From CAVRAW01 sp963716135 (GTDB lineage: Bacteria; Planctomycetota; Planctomycetia; Pirellulales; JADZDJ01): 64,000 nucleotides of DNA. Positions within the stretch are counted from its first letter, which is position 1, and every line of letters starts with the position of its first letter. The stretch is taken from the NCBI GenBank assembly GCA_963716135.1, contig OY970289.1, positions 310,001 to 374,000 of the forward strand. Direction: 5' to 3'. The position numbers were made by a program, and so were the translations under genes. The notes beneath the pieces are model-generated. The model saw nothing but the letters and a program-made list of their open reading frames with translations, searched no databases and had not been told where the DNA came from. Below are positions 11,544 to 21,216 of this stretch, piece after piece.

Positions 11544-12386
11544 TTACGCCGCGCGAAGATGGATGAGCGGCTTGTAGACGTAGTTGCGCACAAAGCTGCT
11601 GGTGCGCGATTCCTTGAGCAGGCCGACGCCGTTGTTGTTCCGCTGGAATTCCATCAAATCGGCGGCCAGATCGCCGCGGTATTCCGCTTGCTGACGCGGA
11701 TAGATCGTCGAGATCACATGGTCGTAAACCTTCTGATCCTCGGCATTCGCCGCGTCAATTCGGGCCGACACGTCCTCGGAATCCAAATAGCTGGTGTCTG
11801 TCTGGTGCCGCAGCGCGTTCTGGTAGCCGCGGGTCTGGGTGCGATCGTTCTTCCGGCGATACTCAGGCCGAAACGCCGGCTCTTGGATCCATTGGCCCAA
11901 CAGCAAGAGCGACTCGTCGAATCGTTCGGTCAAACCGGTGAAGCCGATCTTCGTCGAGAGCATGTCGATCGCCTTTTGGGCGTTGGGCTCGCCGCAGATC
12001 ATTTTCGTCTGCCAATTGTGAATCCACGAGGCGGCCAGCCAGCGGTCGAGCTCTTCAGGCCGATGTGAATTGGCCCGCGTGAGAAAGTGCGAAAGGAACC
12101 GTCGCCGCGGGTCGCGCACGAAGGTGAAGTAGCGGATGTCGCGGCACTCCAATTCCAGATTGGAGTAGGTTTTCACATCGTGGCCCGAGATTCCGCGCAG
12201 ATTTCGATAGATGCGCTTCATGCGCCGCAAGTCGGCGGCTGAGACGAGATTGCGTTGATCGGAATACACCGAACCGCGCTTCGCCAGCGGCAAGCGAATG
12301 TCGCAGTGGCCGGTTCCGAACGACCGCCGCAGAATGGAAGTCATTGTCGTGCCGGCGGTCTTCTCGATATGCACAAAGGCATACAT
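11544..12386 (-). CDS. Sulfotransferase family protein
   Basis: 280 residues. The N-terminus F-V-H-I-E-K-T-A-G-T-T-M-T-S is a PAPS-binding 5'-phosphosulfate loop of the sulfotransferase-2 (heparan/chondroitin 2-O-type) superfamily, and F-V-R-D-P-R-R-R-F-L-S-H-F near residue 95 is the 3'-phosphate-binding motif. It transfers sulfate from PAPS to a sugar or other acceptor; planctomycetes carry many such genes. No signal peptide, so it should act in the cytoplasm. Convergent with the three small genes upstream on plus. Acceptor unknown. Confidence 0.85.
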   Translation of the reverse strand: MYAFVHIEKTAGTTMTSILRRSFGTGHCDIRLPLAKRGSVYSDQRNLVSAADLRRMKRIYRNLRGISGHDVKTYSNLELECRDIRYFTFVRDPRRRFLSHFLTRANSHRPEELDRWLAASWIHNWQTKMICGEPNAQKAIDMLSTKIGFTGLTERFDESLLLLGQWIQEPAFRPEYRRKNDRTQTRGYQNALRHQTDTSYLDSEDVSARIDAANAEDQKVYDHVISTIYPRQQAEYRGDLAADLMEFQRNNNGVGLLKESRTSSFVRNYVYKPLIHLRAA

Positions 12387-12718
12387 CTTCGATGCTCCCC
12401 TGCTCAGGCGCGCAGTGTGCGCGCAGTTTTATGCAGGTTGCATCGGTTAGTCCGTTGGGGCTCCATCAAACGCCCGGGAAATTTCGGGTCGCGGAGGATA
12501 GAGAAACCTTGCCGGCTGCGCCGTCGATGGGATTGGTGCGCGAAGCCTGGCGGAGAAAGCGCCTGTGGCCCTTGCCTCCGCCAGCGTTGGGGTGTGAAGC
12601 AAAATGTTAGCCCGATAGACTTTACATGTATCCCGCCGGACCGAACCCAAAACCTTCCCCTCGGTCATACAATGGCAACGGATGCCCAATAGATACCCGC
12701 CGCTAGCAACATGGATAA
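12387..12718. other. Divergent intergenic region
   Basis: About 330 bases between the divergent sulfotransferase and MFS genes. An inverted repeat with 7-base arms GGCGGAG (12549-12555) and CTCCGCC (12576-12582) is the only structure I see. No confident promoter. Confidence 0.4.
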
Positions 12719-12727
12719 GTGGTCGCT

Positions 12728-14324
12728 GTGAGTGCTGAACTTCCTCAAACCTTGAATCACACCGGCGGGACGGCGGTTGAAGACGAAACGGGCGAGCCGA
12801 ATTCGTCGCGGGCGGGGCTCATTATCTCGCCGAGAGTGCATCGCGGGTGGGTCACTGCCGCGCTGATGCTCGTGATGGTGCTGGCCTCGATGGAGATGAC
12901 CGTTACCAGCACGGCCATGCCGACGATTATCGGCGACTTGCACGGCCTGGAACATTACTCGTGGGTCACGTCGGTGTATCTGCTGATGTGCACGGTCACG
13001 ATGCCGCTGTATGGGCGGCTGGCCGACGCCTTGGGGCGCAAGCGAGTGCTCCTGGCGGCGATTGCGATCTTCGCCGGCGCGTAGTGTTCTGGCGGCTAGC
13101 GCGCAAACAATGCTGCAACTGATCATTTTTCGGGGCATCCAGGGCTTGGGCGCCGGCGGCATCATGCCGGTGGTGCTGACGATCTTGGGAGACATTTTCA
13201 CGCTTGAAGAACGCGCCCGCATTCAAGGCTGGTTTAGCGCGGTTTGGGGGACCTCATCGCTGGCCGGTCCGGCGATCGGCGCGCTACTGGTCGAAACACT
13301 CGGCTGGCGATCGATTTTCTTTGTCAACCTGCCATTTGGCGCGCTGGGGTTCGGCGTGTTGGCCTGGCGGTATCACGACCACGAACGGCCGCATTCCACC
13401 GATCTCGACCTGCCGGGGGTCGGTTTGCTGGCCGTCGCTTGTACGGCGGTTTTGGCGCTGGTCTCGCTGGGACTGGACGGATTGTCGGGCACGGTTGCGG
13501 GATTGCTGCTGGCCATTGCCGTGGCGGCGCTCGTGTGGTTCATCCGGGTGGAACGGTGCGCGAGCAATCCGATCCTACCTCCTGCGCTCATCCTGCAGAG
13601 CGCCATTGGCCCGGCAATGCTCGCTAGCGCGCTCATGGGCGTGGCGTTTTTCGGCGTCGATACCTACGTGCCGCTATACGTGCAGGGCACGACCGGGGCG
13701 GGGGCCACTGCAGCCGCCGGCGTGGTGACACCGGTGATGCTGGCCTGGGCCACGAGCGGCATTTTTGTGGCGCCGATCATCGTGCGATGGGGCTTTCGCC
13801 GCACGGCTGTCGTCGGCAGTTGTTTAGTAGCCGTCAGTTTTACGCTGCTGTTTATCTGCGCGTTGGCCAAGGCCAGCGGCTGGGTGTTGGCCGCAGTGCT
13901 GATCGTCGCGGGGCTGGGCTTTGGCGCCTCGTCCATGCCGCAAATTTTGCTGGTGCAGCACAGTGTCACCTGGCAGCAGCGCGGCATTGTCACTAGTGCG
14001 ATTCAATTCTTCCGGACCATGGGCGGCGCCATCGGCATCGGCCTGTTGGGGATGCTCTTCAACGTGTTGTCGGCGCCGCAGATGCAGCAATTGCGGGAAA
14101 TGGGAGTCCGGCCTGCCGCCATCATGGATCCACACAAAAGCGCCGCCCTGCCGGCCGGTGCGCGGCCGATTATCGTCGCCATGATCGATTCCGGGCTGAC
14201 CTGGGTTTTTGTGGCGATGGCCGTGCTGGCGGTCGCGCAAATCGTGGTCAGCTTCTTTATGGCCACGGCTGACGAATGCCCCAGCGAGGCGGAAGTGGAG
14301 CCGTTCGAGGCGCTGCCGGGGTAG
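12728..14324 (+). CDS. MFS drug exporter, EmrB/QacA (DHA2) type, frameshifted
   Basis: Two overlapping frames together give about 530 residues, the usual size for 14-helix DHA2 exporters. The first (to 13084) contains helix 1 and motif A-like L-Y-G-R-L-A-D-A-L-G-R-K-R; the second resumes at S-V-L-A-A-S-A-Q-T-M, with F-R-G-I-Q-G-L-G-A-G-G (motif B) and the motif C-like W-G-T-S-S-L-A-G-P-A-I-G-A-L-L. The reading frame breaks at the TAG at 13082-13084; skipping one base restores a continuous family-like protein. Probably proton-driven efflux at the cytoplasmic membrane. Either an assembly indel or a recent inactivation. GTG start at 12728; 12719 is possible. Confidence 0.8.
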
Positions 14325-14353
14325 GAAGTAAGGGCGCAGGATTCAGGGCGCAG

Positions 14354-14390
14354 GGCGCAGTCGGATTGCGCGACTGCGCCTTTTTTGTTT
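14354..14390 (+). terminator. Intrinsic terminator after MFS gene
   Basis: Perfect 10-base arms GGCGCAGTCG / CGACTGCGCC, seven-base loop, followed by ttttttgtttt. The left arm merges with a ggcgcag repeat tract that starts at the MFS stop codon. Confidence 0.85.
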
Positions 14391-14451
14391 TAGCCGTAGT
14401 TTTCTGCGATAATCGGTTTGATCTCATCTCCGAACATCGGGAGGGCGAATC

Positions 14452-15904
14452 GTGACCCGAATAAATTTCTTATTGGTATCGGCGAGTGCCGTGCTGCTGG
14501 CCAGCGCCTTGCAAGCCCAGGTTGTAAAAGTCGGAGATGAAAACAGTGCGGAGCCGCCGACCTATAAGATGACCGTTTCGGCGGCGGCAGAGCCGAGACC
14601 GGCACTCAATTATCACATTTTGGTTCCGCCGGTCGATCAGGTCGAAGGCAACGCGGCCACCTACTACTACAAGAGCATGGTCTTTGAAGAGCCGGACTGG
14701 GTCTACCAGCTTTCGCAGGTACCGCTGGGAGATAAAGTCGAGAAATGGCTCGAAACGCCGCTCGACAAATTGCCAATTGCCGAAATTAAGAAGGAGGCGG
14801 TGTTCGTTGTGCCCGGCTCGCAATGGCAGCCTTTGCAGGAGGCATCGCGCTGCAATCATTGCGATTGGGGAGATCCGATCCGCGAAGATGGTATTTCGAC
14901 GCTCTTGCCTCAAACGCAGAAGATGCGAGCAGTGGCAACCGGCCTGGCATTAAAAGCCAGAATGCAACTCGCTGGAAATAAATGTTCCGACGCGATCGAC
15001 ACGCTGCGCCTTGGATATTCTCTGTCAAGGAATTTAGGACACGGGTGCTGTCTTGTCCAAAGCCTCGTAGGAATTGCAATTGCCAGCGTGCTCAATGAGC
15101 AAACGCTGTCGCTGATGGCGGTCGAGAATTCGCCGAACCTTTATTGGGCATTGACCGAGCTGGCCGCTGAGCCGGTCGATTTGCGGCAGGCCATGTCGTA
15201 TGAAACGAAGGTTTGGGAATTCACTGTTCACGATCTTGGCAACCTGGAACGCTCGACGTTGACGCAGGAGGAAGCAACGGCATTGGTTGACAAAGTTTAC
15301 GGCCTGCGTCGCCAGTTGTCGCGCCTGCCAGGAGGTCCAAAAGACTCTCCCGACAAGGATGATTTGCTGAATTCGCTGCAGGAAGCAAAGACGTATCTTC
15401 TGGAACATGGATATACGGCGGAGCATCTCAAATTGATGCCCGATTTGCAGCTCGCGATGCTTTACCGTTGGAAGCAGTATTCGCAATTGCGCGACGACTA
15501 CTTTAAATGGTGCCTGCTGCCAGACGACGAGGCGCTGCAAAGCCTGAATGCAAATCGCGAGCACGTGGAAAAGCTTGTGAAACAGGGCGTAGGTCAACCA
15601 TTCAGTTGGGTTTTGCCAGGCACTCGCGCTTTCGATCACGGCGCAGATGCGGCATAAGCGGCAGAACAACCTATTGCGTGCGATCGAAGCATTGCGGATG
15701 CATGCCGCGGAGAACGGGCACTGGCCGGAGAAATTGAGCGACGTGACGATTGTGCCCATGCCGATCGATCCGTTCACGAACGGGCCATTTGAATATTCGC
15801 TGAAGGATGGTGTTGCGGCGCTTTCGACACCCCATGATAAAACGTGGAGTGTGGGAGAGGGCGCGGCGCGGTATGAACTGACTCTGCGTACGCCGGCAAA
15901 ATGA
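14452..15904 (+). CDS. Exported planctomycete hypothetical protein, frameshifted
   Basis: The N-terminal frame (14452 to 15657) encodes a signal peptide, a long helical body with K-M-R-A-V-A-T-G-L-A-L-K-A-R-M-Q-L and V-Q-S-L-V-G-I-A-I-A segments. The C-terminal frame (from about 15647 to 15904) carries L-L-R-A-I-E-A-L-R-M-H-A-A-E-N-G-H-W-P plus D-P-F-T-N-G-P-F-E-Y-S, the usual C-terminus of this lineage-specific family (pilin-like helix and P-F-x-Y motif). A one-base indel near 15600-15655 separates the two. GTG start at 14452 after gggaggg. Function unknown; exported, possibly cell envelope. Confidence 0.7.
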
Positions 15905-16098
15905 GCGATCGCGGTTCGGCACGGCTCGGCGGGAGCCTCGCCGTCCCCAGCGATTCATTATCCGGGGGCTCGGCGGCCTCGACTCCGGCCACCCGGCCGC
16001 TTTTAGCTGCGCCCTGCATTCTGCGCCCTACATGCTGCTCTGATTGCACGATTTGCCGGCTTTGCGGCATAATGGAATTAAGAGGAGAGATCGCGCCT

Positions 16099-17232
16099 AT
16101 GCCCGGCTGGTTCCGTTTTCCGCTGCAATTGTTGGTCTTTGCGCTAGCGATCGGTCTGGGAATGCTCTGGATCGACGGGTTGCTGCCGACGCAAGCCGGC
16201 GACGACCCGCCATCATCCGCGCCAGCCACAGCCGCAACGCCCGGGGAAAAATCGCCCCAATCGGCCGGCTCGGAAACAAAATCAGCCGCCCAGCCGATGG
16301 AGTCTGAAGGCAAACCCGGCGGCGGCGCCAAGCCGATTGCCGCGCTGGGCAAAGCGGCGCCGGAAACGGCCGAGGATCTGGCGGCGATCCAAGAGGCCAT
16401 CGAGCAGGTAGTGAAAAAAGATCTGCCCGCCGTGGTGGGCATCGATATCAACGGCGTGGAAGGAAGCGGAGTGATTGTGACCGAAGACGGCTACGTGCTG
16501 ACGGCCGGCCACGTTTCCGGCATGCCTGGACGCGATGCCTATGTGATCCTTCCCGACGGCAAACGACTGAAAGCCAAGACTCTGGGCGCCAACGAATCGG
16601 TCGACAGCGGCATGATGAAAATCACTGAACCCGGCCCATGGCCGCATGCGGAAATGGGCCGATCGGGCAACTTGAAACCGGGCGAATGGTGCGTGGCGCT
16701 GGGGCATCCGGGTGGATTTCAACGCAATCGTCCGCCGCCGGCGCGGGCAGGCCGCCTGGTGATGGTGCGCAGCGATACGATCTGGACCGATTGCCCGTTG
16801 ACGGCCGGCGATAGCGGCGGACCGCTGTTCGATTCGCAAGGCCGGGTGATCGGCATTCACAGCCGCATCAGCGATTCGCTAATCGCCAATTACCATGTGC
16901 CGATCGACAACTACCGCGACTCGTGGGATCGGCTGGCAAAAGGCGAATCGTGGGGAGGCGAACCGCCGCGCGGCGGGCCGATGTTGGGCATCAGCGGCGA
17001 ATCGCACGATAAAGGCTGCCAGATCGTCAACGTCTTCAACGGTTCGGCGGCCGAAAAGGCGGGTCTGAAGGTCGATGACATCGTGACCGAACTTTCCGGC
17101 GAAACCGTAGGCAGCATCGAGGGTTTACAATCGTTGGTCGCCAAGCACAAAGTCGGCGAGGAAGTAACCCTAACGGTGCTCCGCGGCGGCCAGAAAATAC
17201 AGTTGAAAGCGAAGCTGGAAAAGCGAGAATAA
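16099..17232 (+). CDS. HtrA-like trypsin serine protease with PDZ domain
   Basis: 377 residues from the ATG at 16099, chosen because of aagaggagag just upstream; the longer frame back to 15901 runs through a repeat tract. One N-terminal membrane anchor (about residues 5-30), a low-complexity Ser/Pro/Ala linker, a trypsin-like domain with the triad: His in L-T-A-G-H-V-S, Asp in S-V-D-S-G-M-M-K-I, Ser in T-A-G-D-S-G-G-P-L, then one PDZ domain starting at G-P-M-L-G-I-S-G. Likely periplasmic or envelope quality control. Followed 106 bases later by a catalytically dead relative on the same strand. Confidence 0.9.
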   Translation: MPGWFRFPLQLLVFALAIGLGMLWIDGLLPTQAGDDPPSSAPATAATPGEKSPQSAGSETKSAAQPMESEGKPGGGAKPIAALGKAAPETAEDLAAIQEAIEQVVKKDLPAVVGIDINGVEGSGVIVTEDGYVLTAGHVSGMPGRDAYVILPDGKRLKAKTLGANESVDSGMMKITEPGPWPHAEMGRSGNLKPGEWCVALGHPGGFQRNRPPPARAGRLVMVRSDTIWTDCPLTAGDSGGPLFDSQGRVIGIHSRISDSLIANYHVPIDNYRDSWDRLAKGESWGGEPPRGGPMLGISGESHDKGCQIVNVFNGSAAEKAGLKVDDIVTELSGETVGSIEGLQSLVAKHKVGEEVTLTVLRGGQKIQLKAKLEKRE

Positions 17233-17338
17233 TATTCGTGGTAAGATGTATGTAGTCAGTTGCCTGCGAGTTGAACCGGCTCGCGCCCGTTGGCCGGTTT
17301 CGTGAGTTCCAATCACCCGCGGTTTGTCCAATCCAATC

Positions 17339-18370
17339 ATGAACCCGCTACGATCGAAGGTCGCCGCGTTGGCGATCGCGAGCCTTTTTCTGGGCCTGCT
17401 GACGGTTGCCCACTCTGCCGATCGCCTGCCGGCCAGCAGGCTGCGCGACGGCAAAGATGTTCGCACCGCGTACGTGAGCGTGGTGGCCTCGGCCGACCAG
17501 GCCACCGTTCGGATTCTGAGCGGGGGCAAAGAATCGGCGCTGGGCACCGTGGTCGATGCGGACGGCTATGTGCTCACCAAATACAGCGAATTGCGCGATC
17601 CTGTGACATGCCGCCTGGGCGACGGCCGCACCGTGACAGCCAGCGTCGTGGGCCATGATCCGCAGCTCGATCTGGCAATGCTTAAGATCGAAGCCGATAA
17701 GCTGAAGGCCGTTCCTTGGGCCGAGGGCACGATCGATCCGACCGTGGGGCAACTGGTGGCCACCGCGTCGCCGGGCGATTTGCCGCGGGCGGTGGGCGTG
17801 ATCAGCGTGCCGCGGCACCGCGTGCTGCCGCGCAGCGGTGTGTTGGGAATCCAACTGGAGCACGCCGACGGGAGCGCGAAAATTACGCTGGTGTTTCCCG
17901 GCAGCGGCGCCGCCGAAGCCGGCCTGCAAGCGGGTGATATCGTGACTCAAGTGGCCGACAAGTTGATCGACACGCGCCAGACGCTGATCGAAATCATCCG
18001 CCAGTACAAGCCGGGAGATACGGTGCCCCTGCACGTCACTCGCGGCGACAAGGAAATGCAGATCACCGCCACGCTATCGACGCCGGGGCGCGTCGGCAGC
18101 CGCAGCGAGCAGATGAACAGCATGGGCGGCTCGTTGAGCCGCCGCGCCGCCGATTTCCCCGTTGTGATCCAACACGACACGGCACTGCGCGCCGACGATT
18201 GCGGCGGGCCGTTGGTCGATCTTTCGGGAAAAGCGATCGGGATCAACATCGCGCGGGCCGGGCGCACCGAATCATACGCCCTGCCGGCCGATCAAGTGCT
18301 GCCGCTAATCGCCGAAATGAAAGACGGCAAGCTGGCTCCCAAGCACGCCTTGCCGAAGGCCAGCGAGTAA
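17339..18370 (+). CDS. HtrA-like pseudoprotease with internal PDZ
   Basis: 343 residues with a signal peptide (to about H-S-A-D). The first trypsin half has G-T-V-V-D-A-D-G-Y-V-L-T then K-Y-S-E where HtrA has N-N-H-V, so the catalytic His is missing; the Asp strand D-L-A-M-L-K-I is kept. A PDZ domain (S-G-V-L-G-I-Q-L to about T-A-T-L) follows directly, and only after it comes D-D-C-G-G-P-L-V-D, the counterpart of G-N-S-G-G-P-L with Ser replaced by Cys. Domain order and residue loss suggest a non-proteolytic binding or regulatory partner of the upstream protease. ATG at 17339 preferred to TTG at 17324; no clear ribosome-binding site. Confidence 0.85.
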   Translation: MNPLRSKVAALAIASLFLGLLTVAHSADRLPASRLRDGKDVRTAYVSVVASADQATVRILSGGKESALGTVVDADGYVLTKYSELRDPVTCRLGDGRTVTASVVGHDPQLDLAMLKIEADKLKAVPWAEGTIDPTVGQLVATASPGDLPRAVGVISVPRHRVLPRSGVLGIQLEHADGSAKITLVFPGSGAAEAGLQAGDIVTQVADKLIDTRQTLIEIIRQYKPGDTVPLHVTRGDKEMQITATLSTPGRVGSRSEQMNSMGGSLSRRAADFPVVIQHDTALRADDCGGPLVDLSGKAIGINIARAGRTESYALPADQVLPLIAEMKDGKLAPKHALPKASE

Positions 18371-18592
18371 GCGGCCGGAGCACCTGGTTCGGTTTTCTCC
18401 GAGATCGCTGTGGCGATTTTCCGGAGGGCGTTGCCCGCCGGCTAGTTCGCTTTAGCAGTGCGAGATTTTCTGCTTCGTGCGGCCGATTCGACCCGATTTG
18501 GCGCGATTTGCAGTACAATGGTCTGATGGCATGGGCAAGGCCGACATGTTGAGGCGCCCGGCATCGAGGCGCCGCGCCAGAGGGACTTTTTC

Positions 18593-19633
18593 ATGTGCAG
18601 CCGCCGTCACCGAGCGTTTACCCTGGTCGAACTGCTGGTGGTGATCGGCATCATTTGCATCCTTACGTCGATGCTCCTGCCGGCGGTGCAAGCGGCTCGC
18701 GAAGCAGGCCGCCGCGTGCAATGCGCCAACAATCTCAAGCAATTCGGCCTGGCGATGCTGAATTACGAGGGGGCGGCCAAGTGCTTCCCCGCGGGCGTCG
18801 TCACCGATCCCACGGGCAGTCAGGTTTACGGAAATGCGTTTACGGCACTGTTTCCGTTCCTTGAAGAAACCACGCTGCATTCGCTGTGGGACCAAAAAAA
18901 GACTTACGGCCAGCAGAACCCGCAAACTGTGGCCGCGATTGTGACGAGCTTCGTGTGTCCCACGAACGACCAACAAAATCCAATTGCGCTGCCAGCGCTC
19001 AGCACTTTCGGGATGCCGACGTCGTACGGTGTCACCGATTATGTGCTTTGCAAAGGCTCGACCGATACGTGGTGTGCAAACGGAAGTGCGATCCCTTACC
19101 AGTGTCGTGGATTTTTTTATCCGAATTTGAAAACGCGCGCCAGTGAAATTCATGATGGCCTGAGCAAGACGATGGCCATGGGCGAAGGGGCCGGCGGATT
19201 TCGATGGCCTCTATGCCACGGCAAGAATTGCCCGACGCCGCTGGCCGTGCCGATGGGGCCCGCCCCCGCATCCGACAAGCCGCCGCCCACCTTCACCCCC
19301 GTGGCCACCAACGAATGGGCCATCGGCGAGGCGGGAAACATCAGTTTTGCCACGATCGGCCAATACTCCAGCGGCATTTGGGGCTGCACGGTCGAGCCGC
19401 TGAACAAAACGCCCGTGAGCGATTCCTGGGTCGACGTTTCGGCGCCCAACGACTGCCGCTGCAGCACCGACGGCGGTCCTCACTACACCGCCAGTTTCCG
19501 CAGCGATCATCCCGGCGCCGCACAATTTCTGTATGCCGACGGTTCGGTTCAATTGCTGATGGACCAGATCGACCTGACCACGTACCGCGCACTTTCGACC
19601 ATCGCCGGGTCGGAATTGGTCAACTCGCCGTAA
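18593..19633 (+). CDS. DUF1559 prepilin-like protein
   Basis: 346 residues. Type IV pilin-like N-terminus R-A-F-T-L-V-E-L-L-V-V-I-G-I-I (prepilin peptidase site before F) followed by the DUF1559 hallmark L-L-P-A-V-Q-A-A-R-E-A-G-R-R and C-x-N-N-L-K-Q-F-G-L-A. The C-terminal Y-A-D-G-S-V is the conserved DG motif. This family is greatly expanded in planctomycetes; proteins are thought to be membrane/surface structural proteins exported by a pseudopilin system. agggac upstream of ATG. No operon partner within 60 bases. Confidence 0.95.
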   Translation: MCSRRHRAFTLVELLVVIGIICILTSMLLPAVQAAREAGRRVQCANNLKQFGLAMLNYEGAAKCFPAGVVTDPTGSQVYGNAFTALFPFLEETTLHSLWDQKKTYGQQNPQTVAAIVTSFVCPTNDQQNPIALPALSTFGMPTSYGVTDYVLCKGSTDTWCANGSAIPYQCRGFFYPNLKTRASEIHDGLSKTMAMGEGAGGFRWPLCHGKNCPTPLAVPMGPAPASDKPPPTFTPVATNEWAIGEAGNISFATIGQYSSGIWGCTVEPLNKTPVSDSWVDVSAPNDCRCSTDGGPHYTASFRSDHPGAAQFLYADGSVQLLMDQIDLTTYRALSTIAGSELVNSP

Positions 19634-19691
19634 TCGGGGCGGCGCCTGCCACTTGGCGACACTGCCACTTGGCGAGACTTTCGGCCGCCGA

Positions 19692-21029
19692 TCAAGAACT
19701 CGCGCCGACTTGCACGGGCGGCTGCAGGCCGCCGGCGGCCGCCATGGCGCGAATGTCTTCGGTGATCTTCATCGAACAATACTTCGGGCCGCACATGCTG
19801 CAGAAGTGGGCGCTCTTGAACGTGTCTTGCGGCAACGTTTCATCGTGCATGCGCCGGGCGGTTTCGGGATCGAGCGCCAGACGGAACTGCTCGTTCCAAT
19901 CGAAGGCAAAGCGGGCGCGGGAAAGCGCATCGTCGCGCTCCTGCGATCGGGGGCGGTGGCGCGCCACGTCGGCGGCGTGGGCGGCGATTTTGTAGGCGAT
20001 CACCCCCTGTTTCACGTCGTCCAGTTCCGGCAGGCCGAGATGCTCTTTCGGCGTCACGTAGCAGAGCATCGCCGCGCCGTGCCAGCCGGCCAGGGCGGCG
20101 CCGATCGCGCTGGTGATATGGTCGTAACCCGGCGCGATGTCGGTCACCAACGGACCGAGCACGTAGAAGGGGGCCTCGTCGCACAGCTCGGCTTCCTTGC
20201 GCATGTTCATTTCAATTTGGTCCATCGGGATATGGCCCGGGCCTTCGACCATCACTTGCGTGCCTTTGGCGCGGCCGCGCTTGGTCAGCTCGCCCAGCAC
20301 CTCCAATTCGGCGAATTGGGCCTTGTCGCTGGCGTCGGCGATCGAGCCGGGGCGCAGGCCGTCGCCGAGGCTCCAAGTGACGTCGTATTGGCGCATGATA
20401 TCGCACAGGTCGTCGAAGTGCGTGTAGAGCGGGTTTGGCTGCCGGTGGGTCATCATCCATTTGGCGATCAGGCTGCCGCCGCGGCTGACGATGCCCGTCA
20501 CGCGTGGCATGGTCAGGTGCAAATGTTCCAGCATCACGCCGCAGTGGACCGTCATGTAATCGACGCCCTGGCGCGCCTGGTGCTCGACCATGTCGAGAAA
20601 ATGCTGGGCCTTCATCTCCTCGATGTTGCCGCCGAGCTCCTCGAGCATCTGGTAGATCGGCACCGTGCCGATGGGCACCGGCGAGGCGTCGATAATGGCC
20701 GCTCGGATGTGGTCGATGTCCTTGCCGGTCGAAAGATCCATTACGGTGTCGGCGCCGAAGTGGACCGCCATGTGGAGCTTTTCCAACTCTTGATCGATGT
20801 TGCTGGTGACCGCCGAATTGCCGATGTTGGCGTTGATTTTGGTCGCGGCCGCCACGCCGATGCACATCGGTTCCAGGCGCTTGGCCAGGTGCACCGAGTT
20901 GGCCGGGATGACCATCCGCCCCCTCGCCACCTCGCTGCGAATCAACTCCGGCTCGAGCCCTTCGCGGCGGGCGACAAATTCCATTTCGGGCGTGATCTGG
21001 CCGGCACGGGCGGATTCAAGCTGTGTCAT
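19692..21029 (-). CDS. thiC: Phosphomethylpyrimidine synthase ThiC
   Basis: 445 residues, a radical-SAM enzyme converting aminoimidazole ribotide to HMP-phosphate in thiamine synthesis. Conserved blocks: T-G-K-D-I-D-H-I-R, Y-M-T-V-H-C-G-V, G-D-G-L-R-P-G-S-I-A-D-A, V-M-V-E-G-P-G-H-I-P-M-D-Q-I, and the C-terminal [4Fe-4S] motif C-S-M-C-G-P-K-Y-C. Short form lacking the extra N-terminal region of enterobacterial ThiC. acggag precedes the ATG. I looked for a TPP riboswitch in the 180 bases upstream and did not see its conserved core. Convergent with the DUF1559 gene. Confidence 0.97.
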   Translation of the reverse strand: MTQLESARAGQITPEMEFVARREGLEPELIRSEVARGRMVIPANSVHLAKRLEPMCIGVAAATKINANIGNSAVTSNIDQELEKLHMAVHFGADTVMDLSTGKDIDHIRAAIIDASPVPIGTVPIYQMLEELGGNIEEMKAQHFLDMVEHQARQGVDYMTVHCGVMLEHLHLTMPRVTGIVSRGGSLIAKWMMTHRQPNPLYTHFDDLCDIMRQYDVTWSLGDGLRPGSIADASDKAQFAELEVLGELTKRGRAKGTQVMVEGPGHIPMDQIEMNMRKEAELCDEAPFYVLGPLVTDIAPGYDHITSAIGAALAGWHGAAMLCYVTPKEHLGLPELDDVKQGVIAYKIAAHAADVARHRPRSQERDDALSRARFAFDWNEQFRLALDPETARRMHDETLPQDTFKSAHFCSMCGPKYCSMKITEDIRAMAAAGGLQPPVQVGASS

Positions 21030-21216
21030 GGCGCACTCCGTTAATTAGGATAAAGGCACAGCGGTAAAAGCAGCGGTCAGCGCCCATCCTATCGCTGCGG
21101 TGCTAAATGTCAATTCGCCCGCCAATCGCACGGCGGCATGCAGCGCAGACGTGCGTGCCGTCGTCGCTATAATCCACGCTTTGCTTCGCCGTCGCAGCCG
21201 ACCCAGCAGGTGACCT

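Noticed and set aside
13070..13095. Programmed +1 frameshift in the MFS gene
   Set aside because: No slippery sequence, internal ribosome-binding site or downstream structure seen, and nine other genes in the window show similar breaks, so an indel error is more likely.
19653..21044. 463-residue plus-strand reading frame
   Set aside because: It lies antisense to thiC, whose protein is unmistakable. The high GC content and codon bias produce long mirror frames. Its His/Arg/Val-rich composition is typical of such shadows.
21030..21216. TPP riboswitch upstream of thiC
   Set aside because: Conserved TPP motifs (CTGAGA-type core and the pyrophosphate-sensor segment) are not seen in the region upstream of thiC.
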